Virus record (IMG/VR): IMGVR_UViG_3300030085_001711
Location: 1 to 41,015 of that record
DNA: 41,015 nt
Origin: a virus
Strand: one strand, 5' to 3'
Shown here piece after piece: positions 21,677-31,267 of this stretch (position 1 is its first letter; every line of letters starts with the position of its first letter). Both the position numbers and the translations under genes were made by a program. Below the pieces are notes generated by a model that was given only the letters and a program-made list of their open reading frames with translations, was not told the origin of the DNA and searched no databases.

Positions 21677-21709
21677 AAAAAAGCCCCTAAATCGGTTGAC
21701 TTAGAGGCT
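21677..21709 (-). terminator. Rho-independent terminator, leftward
   Basis: Minus strand: GCCTCTAA, a 10-base loop, TTAGGGGC (one mismatch) followed by six T. It ends the leftward structural transcript, about 90 bases past the last stop. The same DNA contains a rightward promoter. Confidence 0.75.
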
Positions 21710-21724
21710 CAAAACGAGTAGAAT
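21696..21724 (+). promoter_or_regulatory. Sigma70-type promoter inside terminator
   Basis: TTGACT (21696-21701), 17-base spacer, TAGAAT (21719-21724). It points at convergent genes, and a terminator lies only about 70 bases ahead, so its product should be a short RNA. Confidence 0.6.
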
Positions 21725-21730
21725 GTCATT

Positions 21731-21797
21731 GAAATGGTTGGTTACCATTTTAGTTGGTTAATCCCCTGTTTTCGTAATGAGGCAGGGGATTATTTTT
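21731..21797 (+). ncRNA. Predicted ~67-nt small RNA with anti-leader sequence
   Basis: Bounded by the promoter at 21696-21724 and the terminator at 21759-21797. Predicted fold: a 7-bp hairpin AAATGGT/ACCATTT (21732-21738 with 21744-21750) with loop TGGTT, a single-stranded linker TAGTTGGTTA (21751-21760), then the terminator stem. The linker is the perfect 10-base complement of the leader motif UAACCAACUA next to the start codons at 5123, 6860, 8081 and 8408; pairing extends to 13 bases, counting one G-U, toward the ribosome-binding site at 6860 and 8408. Suggests a trans-acting antisense RNA. No ORF of note inside. Transcription itself is unproven. Confidence 0.45.
21759..21797 (+). terminator. 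Rho-independent terminator, rightward
   Basis: TAATCCCCTG (21759-21768) pairs with CAGGGGATTA (21783-21792), a 10-bp stem, 14-base loop, then five T. Ends the RNR transcript and the predicted small RNA, and overlaps the stop codon of the convergent gene. Confidence 0.85.
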
Positions 21798-24700
21798 ACT
21801 GAATACCTAACTCCATCATCTCTTCATCTACGGTCACTAGAGGTCTTTCTTCGTTCTCTGTGCCGCCAGTAAACGGACCAACTCTTGTAGTAACTGGTAA
21901 ATTAGTTACCGCATCTAAAGCTTTATTAGCTACAAACGCACTGCTATCTATAGCAGCACTTTTTAAGCCTTGTTTTGCACCCATGTCAGCGTAGTAGGTG
22001 AAATATTCTTTTACGCCATCCAGTGTGGTGCGTCTTATATTAGGGTTAGCAGCTATTAAACCTCTTAAAGTTTCAGGAGTTTTAAACAATTCCTGTAAGA
22101 CTTCTTTTTGTCTTAACATAGGAAATTTATCGAATTGGTTTTTAAGATATTGCGAACCAATTGCGGCTGCTTGTAGTGAGGCATCACCTCTACCAAAGAG
22201 GACACCTAAGTTAGCACCAACTATCCTAGACAGGTTACCTGCTAGATCAGGTATTTTACCAATTACCTCATTAAAGGTATTAGGGTCCATCTTAGTTTTT
22301 TCAATTCGGATTGCTTCCGCTAAAGCAGTTCCGATAGCCTGTTTTTCTTTTGCAGTAATAATCTGATTTTGTTCCATTATAGAAAGTAAATCGGTTTGCT
22401 CTCCTTGTCTCCCAGTTCGAGGGGTTAGAAATTCCCTCACCACAGTCATCATGTCAACATTACCTGAGCTATCAGTCGCCTTTAGGAATATAGAATCCAC
22501 AGTTGCATTTCTAAAATCTTTGATTTGTTCCATGCTCTCAGCTTCTCTAGCTAATCTGGCATAGCCTTGGGCAGGATCTGTATCTATAGCCTGTATTATT
22601 GCATCAGGTAGCTGACCTGCGTTAGCCGCTGTACCTAGATCTGCAGCCATATCTTCAGCTATCTTCATTCTAAATATCATAGAATCCATATCGGCTTTTA
22701 GCTGTGGAAACCGTGATATTAACTCAGCGTTATTTTGGTAGAAATTTTGTACTGCCTGATCATTAATTGTATTGTCTGCATTTTTAAAACTAACAACCTT
22801 AGATCTTAGAAAACTTTCTTGGGCTTGAGACATCTCTGCGCCTAAGTCTGCATTTGTACCTTGATCATAAATAGATACCTGAGTAGGTGAGTCTGTACCT
22901 GCTTTATTGTCAGGATCGTAATACTCACTGGCTCCATCTATAAACTCTTCATCAGATATAGGGTCAGGGTTTCTTTGGTAAGTTGCTCCTTCAGGACGAT
23001 TAAACTCAGCATCAAGCCTTTGTTGATCTGTAACGCCATCAGGTAATTCAGTCTCAGGTATTATATTTCCATCTTCATCATATACAGGTCCATCAAACTG
23101 CTTAGATCCCCCTGTAGAGCCATCAGGAGGAAATATTCTTGTTCCATCATCTGTAGTAAAGCCTTTTACAAAACCTGCACCCTCGTCACCACCCATAAAT
23201 GGATAAGATGTATTTTCTGGGTATATTACATTATCTCTGGTAGCTATATTAGCAGCATCGTCACTAGCTCTTCGTCCATCATCCCCAAGTCTAGTGGCGT
23301 CTTGTTGTCGTTTTAAGGCATCTATCTCATCGAGGGCTGCTTGTCCTAGTTTTCTTACATCATCTGTAGACTCTGCAGCCGCTTGCATATCTGCAAAATT
23401 CTCACTTGCGATTTGCCCTTCTGGAGCAAGTGCTTCGTTAAGTACTCTTGTGTCTCTAATATTAGTTCCACCACTGGATGCCATGCCTAACACATCTTTA
23501 TTCCAGTAGCGATTAAATTGAATATTTAAGTTTAAACTAAAGGCTCTTGCTTGTTCTACTCGCTGTCCAACTTCTCCACCAACCTCTTTCATTTGAGTTA
23601 AGGCAGCATTAGCAAGTTCATCTAAAATACCTGCTTCTTTGAAACTAGAATTAGCAGTAGCAGTTCTAGACATATCTAACAAAATACTTCTGAGTTTAAT
23701 CAACTCACCTAGCTGTATCTGACCGCCCTGAGCTAAACGTGTGATTTCAGCATTAAGTTCAGGGTCAGAGGTCAAACTCATATTCCCTAAAATTCTTTCT
23801 TTATCTACTTTAATCACACCTTCTGCAAATTTTTGACCGTCTACCATTACATTTTTAGGTATCCGATCCCAGACTAATTCCTCAACTGCCCTAAATTCAT
23901 CTTTAGCTTCGAATAGGATACGTTGTGCATTAATTGAAGCTTGCTCTCTAGATGCTCCTGTACCTACATTATCAAAGGCTGCTAAAGCTTCTCTCTGTGC
24001 AGAGTCGATGGCTACATTGAGGGCTGTTTGGTACGCTCTGTAGTTTAATGCTTCAGCGGCTTTTACGTTACCGCCTCTGGCTAATGCCTCTGATACTTCA
24101 AAGATCGAGGCAACGGTATCATTTATGCGTTTTATAACCTGACCATCAAATTCAGGATTTCCCTGTAAACTTTTCTGAATAGCCATAAGTGCAGGATTAC
24201 CTGAGAGAGTTCCTGCAGGTAGGTCACCTCTGGCTATACCATCAGGATCAACTACTTGGTTTTGTCGGTCTATTCCGTTGTATAAGTCTTGTACTACCTG
24301 ATCAACGGTATATAGCTCTGCCTCGGCTTTATAAGCATCTGCTAATTCAGTATTACCATTAGCCTCTGCAGTTTTAGCAAGTTGTAGTAATTTCTTCCTA
24401 GAAGTATCTAGCTGCTTAACTATCTCGTTAATTGCACCCTCAGTAGCAGCTTTATTAGTTTGACCTTTTAGTAACTGCTTAAAAGGCTTCATTAAAAGTT
24501 TGCCGCCTGTTTTAATAATACTTGGCTTAGTTCCGTACAAATTACCCAGTAATTCTGCACTCATCTCTATAAATGGGTTATCATTTATAATTCCTGCCTG
24601 TTCAGCCGTAGCGACTGCACCTGCACCAAATGCTGTAGATTTACTTTCTGTAGAAACAAAGTCTCTACTTTTACTTTTTTTAGATAACTGTTTTACACCT

Positions 24701-25383
24701 GCTTTACCTAATTCCTCTGCACCTTCTTTAAGCGCAGTATAAAGACCACCAAATACAATTATAGGTAGATTTTCGCCAACTATACCACCTGCTTTAGCAA
24801 CGGCTGTATTTTCAAATTCTTCAGGGCTGTCGGCATAATCAATCTTATTTGCACCAAAAGCATCGTATACAGGATTTGCAACAGTCTCTATTGTATCTCT
24901 TATAGTCTGACCACCACCTACAGGGTTAGATGCAGAAAGTTTAAAGTCTTTCGGATCAGTGCTTAAATAGAAGTTAGGATCATAGTTAGGTGAGGTGTAG
25001 TCATCTACTCCTTCAGGAGCATTAATACTAGCTAGTTTATTTACACCCTGTCTAAATCCACCTTCTATTCCCTGCAAAGCTGCATTGGCTAGGTCTACTG
25101 GTATACCTGCTAAATTTGTAACACCAGTTGCCATCATCTGCATAAAGGTATTTGCTGCACCTGCCTCTCTAACGTCCTTACCTGTAGATAAGAAATCTAA
25201 GATCTGGCTTTTTGATACACCACCTTGCAGAGCTTGTTCAAAGTCTAAAACCTCACCATTGATCGTGACTGCCTTAATACCATCCCCCTGAGTTATGGTG
25301 TCAAATATTTCATCATCTGTCATAGAGCCGCGCTGATCAATAAGTAGATCAATGTCTAATTCTCTATCATTTTCTTCTGCCAT
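21796..25383 (-). CDS. Large internal virion protein (1195 aa)
   Basis: 1195 residues. An acidic N-terminus is followed by Ala/Gly-rich amphipathic and hydrophobic segments (about 73-110, and 198-218 GGIVGENLPIIVFGGLYTAL), then long helical regions rich in A, E, Q and R, a Pro/Gly/Asp-rich disordered stretch (about 720-830) and further helices. Size, composition and position (last of three giant genes before the lysis and fibre block) match the ejection proteins stacked inside podovirus heads, in the role of T7 gp14-16. No lytic transglycosylase motif was found. Specific function cannot be split further. Confidence 0.7.
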   Translation of the reverse strand: MAEENDRELDIDLLIDQRGSMTDDEIFDTITQGDGIKAVTINGEVLDFEQALQGGVSKSQILDFLSTGKDVREAGAANTFMQMMATGVTNLAGIPVDLANAALQGIEGGFRQGVNKLASINAPEGVDDYTSPNYDPNFYLSTDPKDFKLSASNPVGGGQTIRDTIETVANPVYDAFGANKIDYADSPEEFENTAVAKAGGIVGENLPIIVFGGLYTALKEGAEELGKAGVKQLSKKSKSRDFVSTESKSTAFGAGAVATAEQAGIINDNPFIEMSAELLGNLYGTKPSIIKTGGKLLMKPFKQLLKGQTNKAATEGAINEIVKQLDTSRKKLLQLAKTAEANGNTELADAYKAEAELYTVDQVVQDLYNGIDRQNQVVDPDGIARGDLPAGTLSGNPALMAIQKSLQGNPEFDGQVIKRINDTVASIFEVSEALARGGNVKAAEALNYRAYQTALNVAIDSAQREALAAFDNVGTGASREQASINAQRILFEAKDEFRAVEELVWDRIPKNVMVDGQKFAEGVIKVDKERILGNMSLTSDPELNAEITRLAQGGQIQLGELIKLRSILLDMSRTATANSSFKEAGILDELANAALTQMKEVGGEVGQRVEQARAFSLNLNIQFNRYWNKDVLGMASSGGTNIRDTRVLNEALAPEGQIASENFADMQAAAESTDDVRKLGQAALDEIDALKRQQDATRLGDDGRRASDDAANIATRDNVIYPENTSYPFMGGDEGAGFVKGFTTDDGTRIFPPDGSTGGSKQFDGPVYDEDGNIIPETELPDGVTDQQRLDAEFNRPEGATYQRNPDPISDEEFIDGASEYYDPDNKAGTDSPTQVSIYDQGTNADLGAEMSQAQESFLRSKVVSFKNADNTINDQAVQNFYQNNAELISRFPQLKADMDSMIFRMKIAEDMAADLGTAANAGQLPDAIIQAIDTDPAQGYARLAREAESMEQIKDFRNATVDSIFLKATDSSGNVDMMTVVREFLTPRTGRQGEQTDLLSIMEQNQIITAKEKQAIGTALAEAIRIEKTKMDPNTFNEVIGKIPDLAGNLSRIVGANLGVLFGRGDASLQAAAIGSQYLKNQFDKFPMLRQKEVLQELFKTPETLRGLIAANPNIRRTTLDGVKEYFTYYADMGAKQGLKSAAIDSSAFVANKALDAVTNLPVTTRVGPFTGGTENEERPLVTVDEEMMELGIQ

Positions 25384-25398
25384 ATTTTAAATTCCCGA

Positions 25399-28176
25399 CT
25401 AAAGTTTTTTAGGTTTTAGGAAACTACCTACTTTAGGTTTGCTTTCAGTTTTACCTGCATTAATCTCCTCAAAAATTGAGTTAAGATCAGACCAAATTAC
25501 TTGTAAGTCCTGCATTGCAATAAGAGCTTTTTGGGCATCACTCTTGCCAGTTTTATTAACTCTATCGGATGCAAGCTCGTTTTCTAAGTTGGCTATACCT
25601 TGCTGAATTAATTCTAAGGTGTTTTTGACTTTTGCCCCTGTTTCAATTGGACCCTGCCAAAATCTAGCAGTTTCAGGTAAGGTGGCTAGAATTTGCTGTT
25701 TCTGCCAAACACTATCTCTAGTACCTTGTGCGGCTGCTAATTTAACCGTTGTATTCAGACGTAGACCCTCAATAAAAGCTATTGCATTGGTTTCATTCTT
25801 AAAGCCTTGAAAACCTGCAGCGTCTGTAATCTTACCAAAGAATTTATTCCAGACACCCCTGATACCAACGGCTCCCTTCATTCCTGCCCTAGCACTCTCA
25901 CTTATTGTGCGGTCAAATGCCTTAGCTTTAGCAATATCTTCTTGAGATAAAGTTATTACTTTTGGATTATTATCAGCATCTACATAGCTGAGTTCTAATC
26001 CACCAGTTTCAGGAATAATTTCGAGAATAGAAGTGGGTACAGTAGGAGATGAAACATTACCCATGTCTACATCTGTAGCAGATCCATCTATTTTATTGAT
26101 GAATATGGGTGTACCATCAATCGCTGCACCTATTGATAATACTCCGTTTTTAACCTGTGCTATTTTCGCTCTATTCTCTGCATTATCATCAAGACCCATA
26201 TCCTTTAACATCTGGGTAACAGGTCCAGGTTTTACTGCACTAAATCCCTGCATTATGTATTGTCTTTGCATGTCTTCGGAATCTACCTCTATGGTATCTC
26301 CGTTTGGTGCATACAAAGTCCTTTTAACAAACTTAGGATCTTTTTTAACCGTAGTCATTTCCTTCCAAGATCGATCCCACTCAGCCATATTTTCTATGGT
26401 CATCTCTTTATCTTTGAAGAACTCTCTCATACCAAGCTGATAGAGATTAATATCTTTCTCTGCAGCTATTCTTTCTTGTTCATCTAACAGGGCTATCTTC
26501 TGCCTCATTAATGACTCCATTTCAGGAGTAGGTTCACCATCTTCACCTAGAAGATCAGTTCCTTTTTGGGCAATAAATCTATTGATATCTACCACAGAAT
26601 TGAAATTACCATCAAAAACTTGAGTAGTTAATTTCTGGTTTGATCGACTGTCGTACATATTCTTGACCAAGGTCTCAACTTTAGGTCTGTCAGATAGTAG
26701 TCCAGTGTCTATGAGAACCTTGAGATCCTCAATAGGCATAGCTAAGAGTTTATCTTCAGTATAGAAGTCATCAGGCTCTTTAGCTTTAGCCGTAGCCTCT
26801 GCCCACTGCTTCTCAAACTCAGCTAGGGCTTCAACTGTAGGTATATTAACTACATTAGCACCATCCACATTAGTCATTTTATAGTAGCCGTTCTTCTCGT
26901 ACCAAGCATCTAAAGCCTGTTCCTTTGCAGACATAGCTTTTGTTGTAGCTAGTTCTTTGTCAGTTTCGACTGAAAGGGCGAATGACTTCATCGCAGTGAG
27001 TGTCTGGATAGTTTTTATTTTACTATCGATTAGCGGATCATCTGCAGCTATGTTTTGTATTTGTAGAGCTTTTAGTGCTTGATCATAATAGCTAGAAGGT
27101 TTCTCAAGTTGCTGAGATGCTTCAGTAGCAGACTTCAGACCTGCAATAGTTTCTTTTACTTCTATCGCTGCCTCTATGTTTTTATACTCGTCTGAATCTG
27201 CCTTAAATATGTAGATGTAAGATTGTAGCTTCTCTAAATCTTGATCTAAACTTGTCTCCAGAGTAGACCAGAATTTATTACCTGCAGCTTGATCAGTTTT
27301 AAAATTAACAATTCCTGTTACCAGTTCTTCTTGTTCTGTAGTTAAAGGAGTTGTTGCTACAATTGTCTTTATGTCTTCCAGTTTTTTCTCCAAGAGAGAC
27401 TTTTTAGAATATCCTGGTATTACTTCAAACCAACTCTGTGAAGATGCCCACGCTTCTACTCGTCTAGCATCAGAGGGTTTTCCTTCATCTCTCAGTTGTT
27501 GCGCTGTTTGAGACCAATTTCTGTCAGTTAATTTGGATAAATCAAATAATTCTTCTTTTTTATCAAAGATAAATCTTCCACCATCTCCAGTATCTAAAGG
27601 ACCAAAAATTCTTTCCATTTGTCCTGCGGTAGCGGCAACCCCAGATTTTAAATCAGTTCGTTTGGATAAGTCCCCTAATTGACCAACAGTAATCGGACCA
27701 TCAGAACTTAAAGTGTATGAGGTATCACCAACTTTTATACCACCATACTTACTAATTGGGTCGTTTTGATTTACACTTGGACCTTGAAATGACATATCTG
27801 GATTTGCATCAAATCCAACTTTATCTTTAAAAAATTCGGTTAATTTAGTAGGGTCATCATAACCTGCTTCTATTAAAGCTAATATTTGAGACTTTGCTGC
27901 TGCACCTGAAGCATTCTGAGACATCAAAAAGGCGTTAGCTAAGGCATCATTTTTCTTATCTTGTAACTCTTTAGCATCCTGTAACTTTTTTAACTCTCTG
28001 GCTGCAGCCCTATCTTCTCTGCGTTTTTCCAGATCTTCCTGCATCTTTGCAGCCGCTTGCGTTTCAAGACCTGACACAAGAGGATCTACAAAACTAGCGA
28101 AGTAGTCTCGCTTCTTCTTGTAGTCACCTCTAGCAATACCTGCCCTGACTTTATTTGCTTCAGTCCTAAAACTCAT
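25399..28176 (-). CDS. Large coiled-coil internal virion protein (925 aa)
   Basis: 925 residues, dominated by charged helices (for example MQEDLEKRREDRAAARELKK near residues 41-60) and long heptad stretches, with a beta-containing segment around 620-760 and an Ala-rich C-terminal third. No membrane segment. Fifteen bases upstream of the 1195-residue gene; both probably form the internal core or ejection channel. Assignment rests on size, composition and order rather than on a motif. Confidence 0.65.
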   Translation of the reverse strand: MSFRTEANKVRAGIARGDYKKKRDYFASFVDPLVSGLETQAAAKMQEDLEKRREDRAAARELKKLQDAKELQDKKNDALANAFLMSQNASGAAAKSQILALIEAGYDDPTKLTEFFKDKVGFDANPDMSFQGPSVNQNDPISKYGGIKVGDTSYTLSSDGPITVGQLGDLSKRTDLKSGVAATAGQMERIFGPLDTGDGGRFIFDKKEELFDLSKLTDRNWSQTAQQLRDEGKPSDARRVEAWASSQSWFEVIPGYSKKSLLEKKLEDIKTIVATTPLTTEQEELVTGIVNFKTDQAAGNKFWSTLETSLDQDLEKLQSYIYIFKADSDEYKNIEAAIEVKETIAGLKSATEASQQLEKPSSYYDQALKALQIQNIAADDPLIDSKIKTIQTLTAMKSFALSVETDKELATTKAMSAKEQALDAWYEKNGYYKMTNVDGANVVNIPTVEALAEFEKQWAEATAKAKEPDDFYTEDKLLAMPIEDLKVLIDTGLLSDRPKVETLVKNMYDSRSNQKLTTQVFDGNFNSVVDINRFIAQKGTDLLGEDGEPTPEMESLMRQKIALLDEQERIAAEKDINLYQLGMREFFKDKEMTIENMAEWDRSWKEMTTVKKDPKFVKRTLYAPNGDTIEVDSEDMQRQYIMQGFSAVKPGPVTQMLKDMGLDDNAENRAKIAQVKNGVLSIGAAIDGTPIFINKIDGSATDVDMGNVSSPTVPTSILEIIPETGGLELSYVDADNNPKVITLSQEDIAKAKAFDRTISESARAGMKGAVGIRGVWNKFFGKITDAAGFQGFKNETNAIAFIEGLRLNTTVKLAAAQGTRDSVWQKQQILATLPETARFWQGPIETGAKVKNTLELIQQGIANLENELASDRVNKTGKSDAQKALIAMQDLQVIWSDLNSIFEEINAGKTESKPKVGSFLKPKKL

Positions 28177-28177
28177 T

Positions 28178-28744
28178 CTAAACCTCTTCTTCTACAGGTT
28201 CTTCCTCGCCACCTAACATGGCGGTCTGTTCTTCTTGCGTAGCTACGGAGTCACTATCTGGGGTAGGCATAGACATCAGCCCCTGTAGTGGTTCAGGTAT
28301 CTCTGGCTTTTCTTCTTCCAGTGTCTGATTTACGTCCTCTGGGTCTAGAGGTGTCTCAGTAACTATGCCTAATGCGGCACGTAGTAGAGTAGGGGTGATG
28401 ACTATTCGATCCTCATCATCGATACCCATGTCATACTTAATGCCCACACCCTTAGCCTGTATCTCTAGAAATCGAGCTAGTGGACCTGCTATTAATATAG
28501 CTAAGTCTATTCCTACTTTACCTACTCGAATACCTTGGAGAAGAACTGTGGCTACTATAGTAGTAATCTGCGTATCTATCTCAAGCATGGCAAAAGTAAG
28601 TTCCTGTTGCTCAGGCTCTTCCAGTTTAGTGATGAAGTAATCTATTGCTTCGTCATACTCATTTAGATCAGGCGGTCTATGCCAAGGCATATTTCGAGTG
28701 TCAGAGGTAAAGTTCTCTCCAGGGATAGGTTGATCAAGCTTCAT
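28178..28744 (-). CDS. Conserved virion-associated hypothetical
   Basis: 188 residues if begun at ATG 28744 (MKLDQPIPGENFTSDTRNMP), which has GAGG nine bases upstream; ATG 28762 is an alternative. The N-terminal motif PIPGENFTSDTRNMPWHRPP, followed by a two-helix hydrophobic region (FAMLEIDTQITTIVATVLLQ; GIDLAILIAGPLARFLEIQA) and a Glu/Pro-rich tail, recurs in marine phages and cyanophages next to virion genes. Function unknown; a small structural or scaffolding-like role is likely. Confidence 0.68.
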   Translation of the reverse strand: MKLDQPIPGENFTSDTRNMPWHRPPDLNEYDEAIDYFITKLEEPEQQELTFAMLEIDTQITTIVATVLLQGIRVGKVGIDLAILIAGPLARFLEIQAKGVGIKYDMGIDDEDRIVITPTLLRAALGIVTETPLDPEDVNQTLEEEKPEIPEPLQGLMSMPTPDSDSVATQEEQTAMLGGEEEPVEEEV

Positions 28745-28898
28745 CTGGTGTATCCTCTTCATCAAGTTTTTCTTCTAAGAGGTCAAAATACTCAGCGGTG
28801 TAGAAGAAATCTTCACCTTTTGCTTCACGCAAGGCTTCTGGTGTTTTACCAGATAGAAAGCCTTTCACTGATTTTTTGATTGCTGTCTGAAAATCCAT
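28734..28898 (-). CDS. 54-residue acidic microprotein
   Basis: ATG 28896-28898 to TGA 28734-28736. Sequence MDFQTAIKKSVKGFLSGKTP then EALREAKGEDFFYTAEYFDL and an Asp/Glu-rich tail; helical and amphipathic. It fills the gap between two structural genes and overlaps the next start by 11 bases. The EDFFYTAEYFDLLEE stretch looks like a binding helix. Too short for family assignment. Confidence 0.55.
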   Translation of the reverse strand: MDFQTAIKKSVKGFLSGKTPEALREAKGEDFFYTAEYFDLLEEKLDEEDTPDEA

Positions 28899-28913
28899 TT
28901 TTATTCCCTATTA

Positions 28914-31022
28914 TTAACCGCCAAGCCACCAAGGTTTAGTTGGTAGACCTAAAACAGTACCACCTAGTTTAAGTACCGCATCGAAGAATCCGCTACCGCC
29001 AGTTTGCTGACCTTGAAGTTGCATCTGTGCGGTCAGTAATCTTAGTTCAGCATCTCTGTCTCCTGCAGCGGTTTTCTGAATAAAATCTAATAAGTTTTCT
29101 GCAGTATCCCAGATCCTATTCTGTGCCTCTGTAGATATATCCAACTGGTTTTTTACGTCTGTCGAGATGGCATCCCAAGTAGTCTCGAACTGCTTCAGAG
29201 TGACTTCTCTTCGCCACTTAGCATTAGAAGTATCGATGTTGTACTGCATCTCCTGATAGAACTTCTCGCGGTTGTTCTGCAGTTCAGCATTGAAAGCTAA
29301 CATGTCGTTTACTTCACCTGCATTAAACTTGCGTAATCCGTTCAGTTCTGCAGTGTTATGTCTCTGGATCTGTGTGTTTAATTCATCATAAAATTTTGTA
29401 AAATCGTTCTTCTGTTCTGCAGTAAAAAGACGCTGTGCATTTATAATCTTACTATCTTCAAACAGTGCTTGAGTACGTTCTTGTTTATTAATTAGGGCAG
29501 CTTGTTGCTCGTTAGTTAAGTTCTTGAGATCCATCTCCAAGAAAGCCTTAGCATTGCTTACGGCTGCAGCTTGTCTGGCTCCTAAGTTAGCTTCTTCAAA
29601 TCGAGCCAATACGTTAGCTTTATTTATAATAGCTTGCTGTCTGTTATCTAAATTTTTAATCGTAAGTGATTGGAAGAATGCAGACTCTTTCTCTGCTATT
29701 CCCAGTGTGGCTTCCATAATAGCTGTAGCCATCGCAGAGGTCTGGGCTGATCCAGTAATACCATCGTAAGCCATAGTCTGGGATACACTTCTGGCAATCT
29801 TCTGCGCCCACTTAGGTATAACGGCTTGACCCTGATCATTTACAAATTGCTCGGAGATGATTTTCATCTGACCTGCAATTGTAGCTTTCTCATCTAAGTA
29901 GTTGCCTTCTCCTAGTGCTTTCGCAAGGTTTTTACCTGATACAGTACTGGTATCGATGATGGAGCTAAACTTTTGTGTGGCATACTCGTTGACTGCAACA
30001 CCAACTTGATTAACCGTACCGTCTTCGTTTCTACCAGTAGCGGCTCCTGTCATATCAGTCTCTATAGCAGAGGCATCTACGAGGTTATCATCATCAATAG
30101 TTCCAGTAGCAGCGGTCATGTCGAATGAACCATCTGCCATCTTCTCTGATATTGTTTCGGGAGTGTAGGTTGATACATCTGATGCATCTGTCGTAACCGC
30201 ATCTACAGTAGCTACATTAGTAACTTGCGTTGCTGTTTGATTAAGACCATCAACATCCATCTGGTATTTAGGATCACTACCTAGAATGTTAGTTCCAGTA
30301 GCGTTGGCGTTAAGGGTAGGTACGACATCCTCAAGCTTCATGTTTCTGTCTGCTAGAAACTTATTAGGGTCATCTACAATTGCTTGCATACCTGCTGTGT
30401 CTATACCTGCAGACTTAGCCCACTCTAGAACTTGTTCAGTGACAGACTTTTCTGGTTCTACATTATCAGCATTCTGTTCCGCTTCTTGTAAGACTTTAGC
30501 TGCACCTTCATCGTCACCCTTGTCTTTTAGGTCTTGGGCTAGTTGCTGATATCCAGTTAACCCTGTTTTAGGATCTACGACAGATAGTTTATCTACGAAG
30601 TTACCTTGGTCGTTTTGAACAACTTCATATGGAAGACCTAATGCGTTGTATGTATACACCATTCCATTTACATTGGTGTAATATTCCCTGCCATTTATAT
30701 TAGTACTTGCATCGTTTTCTGGATCTAAGTCGTTAGCCCATCCTGCTAGATTACCTATTATATTTACAGGATTTAACCAAGACATAATCCCACTTGTCTG
30801 TGGTGCAGAACCAGTTGCGGAACTACCACCGCTATCATTACTAGCAGTATTAGCTATGCCACTATATGTACCACCACTCCCGATATCACTACTAGGAACT
30901 GCAGTACCTTCATTAGATCCAGAGTCGTAAGTTAAAACACCGCCTTGATAACTAGCCCCATCATTTGGTGTAACCAAATTAGCCAGATTTTCAATTAAAC
31001 TATTATCAGAATCCCATGCCAT
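28914..31022 (-). CDS. Internal virion / structural protein (702 aa)
   Basis: 702 residues. A Gly/Ser/Thr-rich, low-complexity N-terminal third is followed by a Thr/Asp-rich region, then long Ala/Gln/Asn helices with repeated QAA and NAEQ patterns (about 430-660) suggestive of coiled coils, and a C-terminus ending PTKPWWLGG. Begins four bases from the spanin gene stop (TAATG overlap). Position and composition match the first of the internal virion proteins of HMO-2011-type phages. No enzyme motif seen. Confidence 0.65.
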   Translation of the reverse strand: MAWDSDNSLIENLANLVTPNDGASYQGGVLTYDSGSNEGTAVPSSDIGSGGTYSGIANTASNDSGGSSATGSAPQTSGIMSWLNPVNIIGNLAGWANDLDPENDASTNINGREYYTNVNGMVYTYNALGLPYEVVQNDQGNFVDKLSVVDPKTGLTGYQQLAQDLKDKGDDEGAAKVLQEAEQNADNVEPEKSVTEQVLEWAKSAGIDTAGMQAIVDDPNKFLADRNMKLEDVVPTLNANATGTNILGSDPKYQMDVDGLNQTATQVTNVATVDAVTTDASDVSTYTPETISEKMADGSFDMTAATGTIDDDNLVDASAIETDMTGAATGRNEDGTVNQVGVAVNEYATQKFSSIIDTSTVSGKNLAKALGEGNYLDEKATIAGQMKIISEQFVNDQGQAVIPKWAQKIARSVSQTMAYDGITGSAQTSAMATAIMEATLGIAEKESAFFQSLTIKNLDNRQQAIINKANVLARFEEANLGARQAAAVSNAKAFLEMDLKNLTNEQQAALINKQERTQALFEDSKIINAQRLFTAEQKNDFTKFYDELNTQIQRHNTAELNGLRKFNAGEVNDMLAFNAELQNNREKFYQEMQYNIDTSNAKWRREVTLKQFETTWDAISTDVKNQLDISTEAQNRIWDTAENLLDFIQKTAAGDRDAELRLLTAQMQLQGQQTGGSGFFDAVLKLGGTVLGLPTKPWWLGG

Positions 31023-31267
31023 TATAGTTTTTCCTTCTCAGCATTGCACTGGCGAATGCGATCACGCAGTAGTATATAATCAGTAACTACTTCAGGGATT
31101 GCTTCATAAGCTTTATCTAAGACATCAAGCTCTGCAGCTAATGTCTCGTTAAAATCCTCAGAGTAATTTTCTATTGGTGGGCAATAGATTTCTAAATCGG
31201 TTCTATAAACCGTTTCCGCGCAGCCTATCAGTGAGAGACTTGCGATCAGTAATACTATCTTTTTCAT
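31022..31267 (-). CDS. Outer-membrane spanin lipoprotein (Rz1-like)
   Basis: 81 residues with a lipoprotein signal: Lys-Lys start, hydrophobic core and lipobox L-I-G-C with C16 as lipid-bearing residue. The rest is a periplasmic domain with three more cysteines or charged helix. Its start is embedded 65 bases inside the Rz-like gene in another frame, the classic overlapping spanin arrangement. With the i-spanin it would fuse inner and outer membranes at the end of lysis. Confidence 0.8.
   Translation of the reverse strand: MKKIVLLIASLSLIGCAETVYRTDLEIYCPPIENYSEDFNETLAAELDVLDKAYEAIPEVVTDYILLRDRIRQCNAEKEKL

Noticed and set aside
21998-22366. Plus-strand ORF of 122 codons inside the 1195-aa gene
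   Set aside because: Shadow of the minus-strand codon pattern; other long antisense frames (26033-26440, 28365-28640, 33965-34332) were dropped for the same reason.
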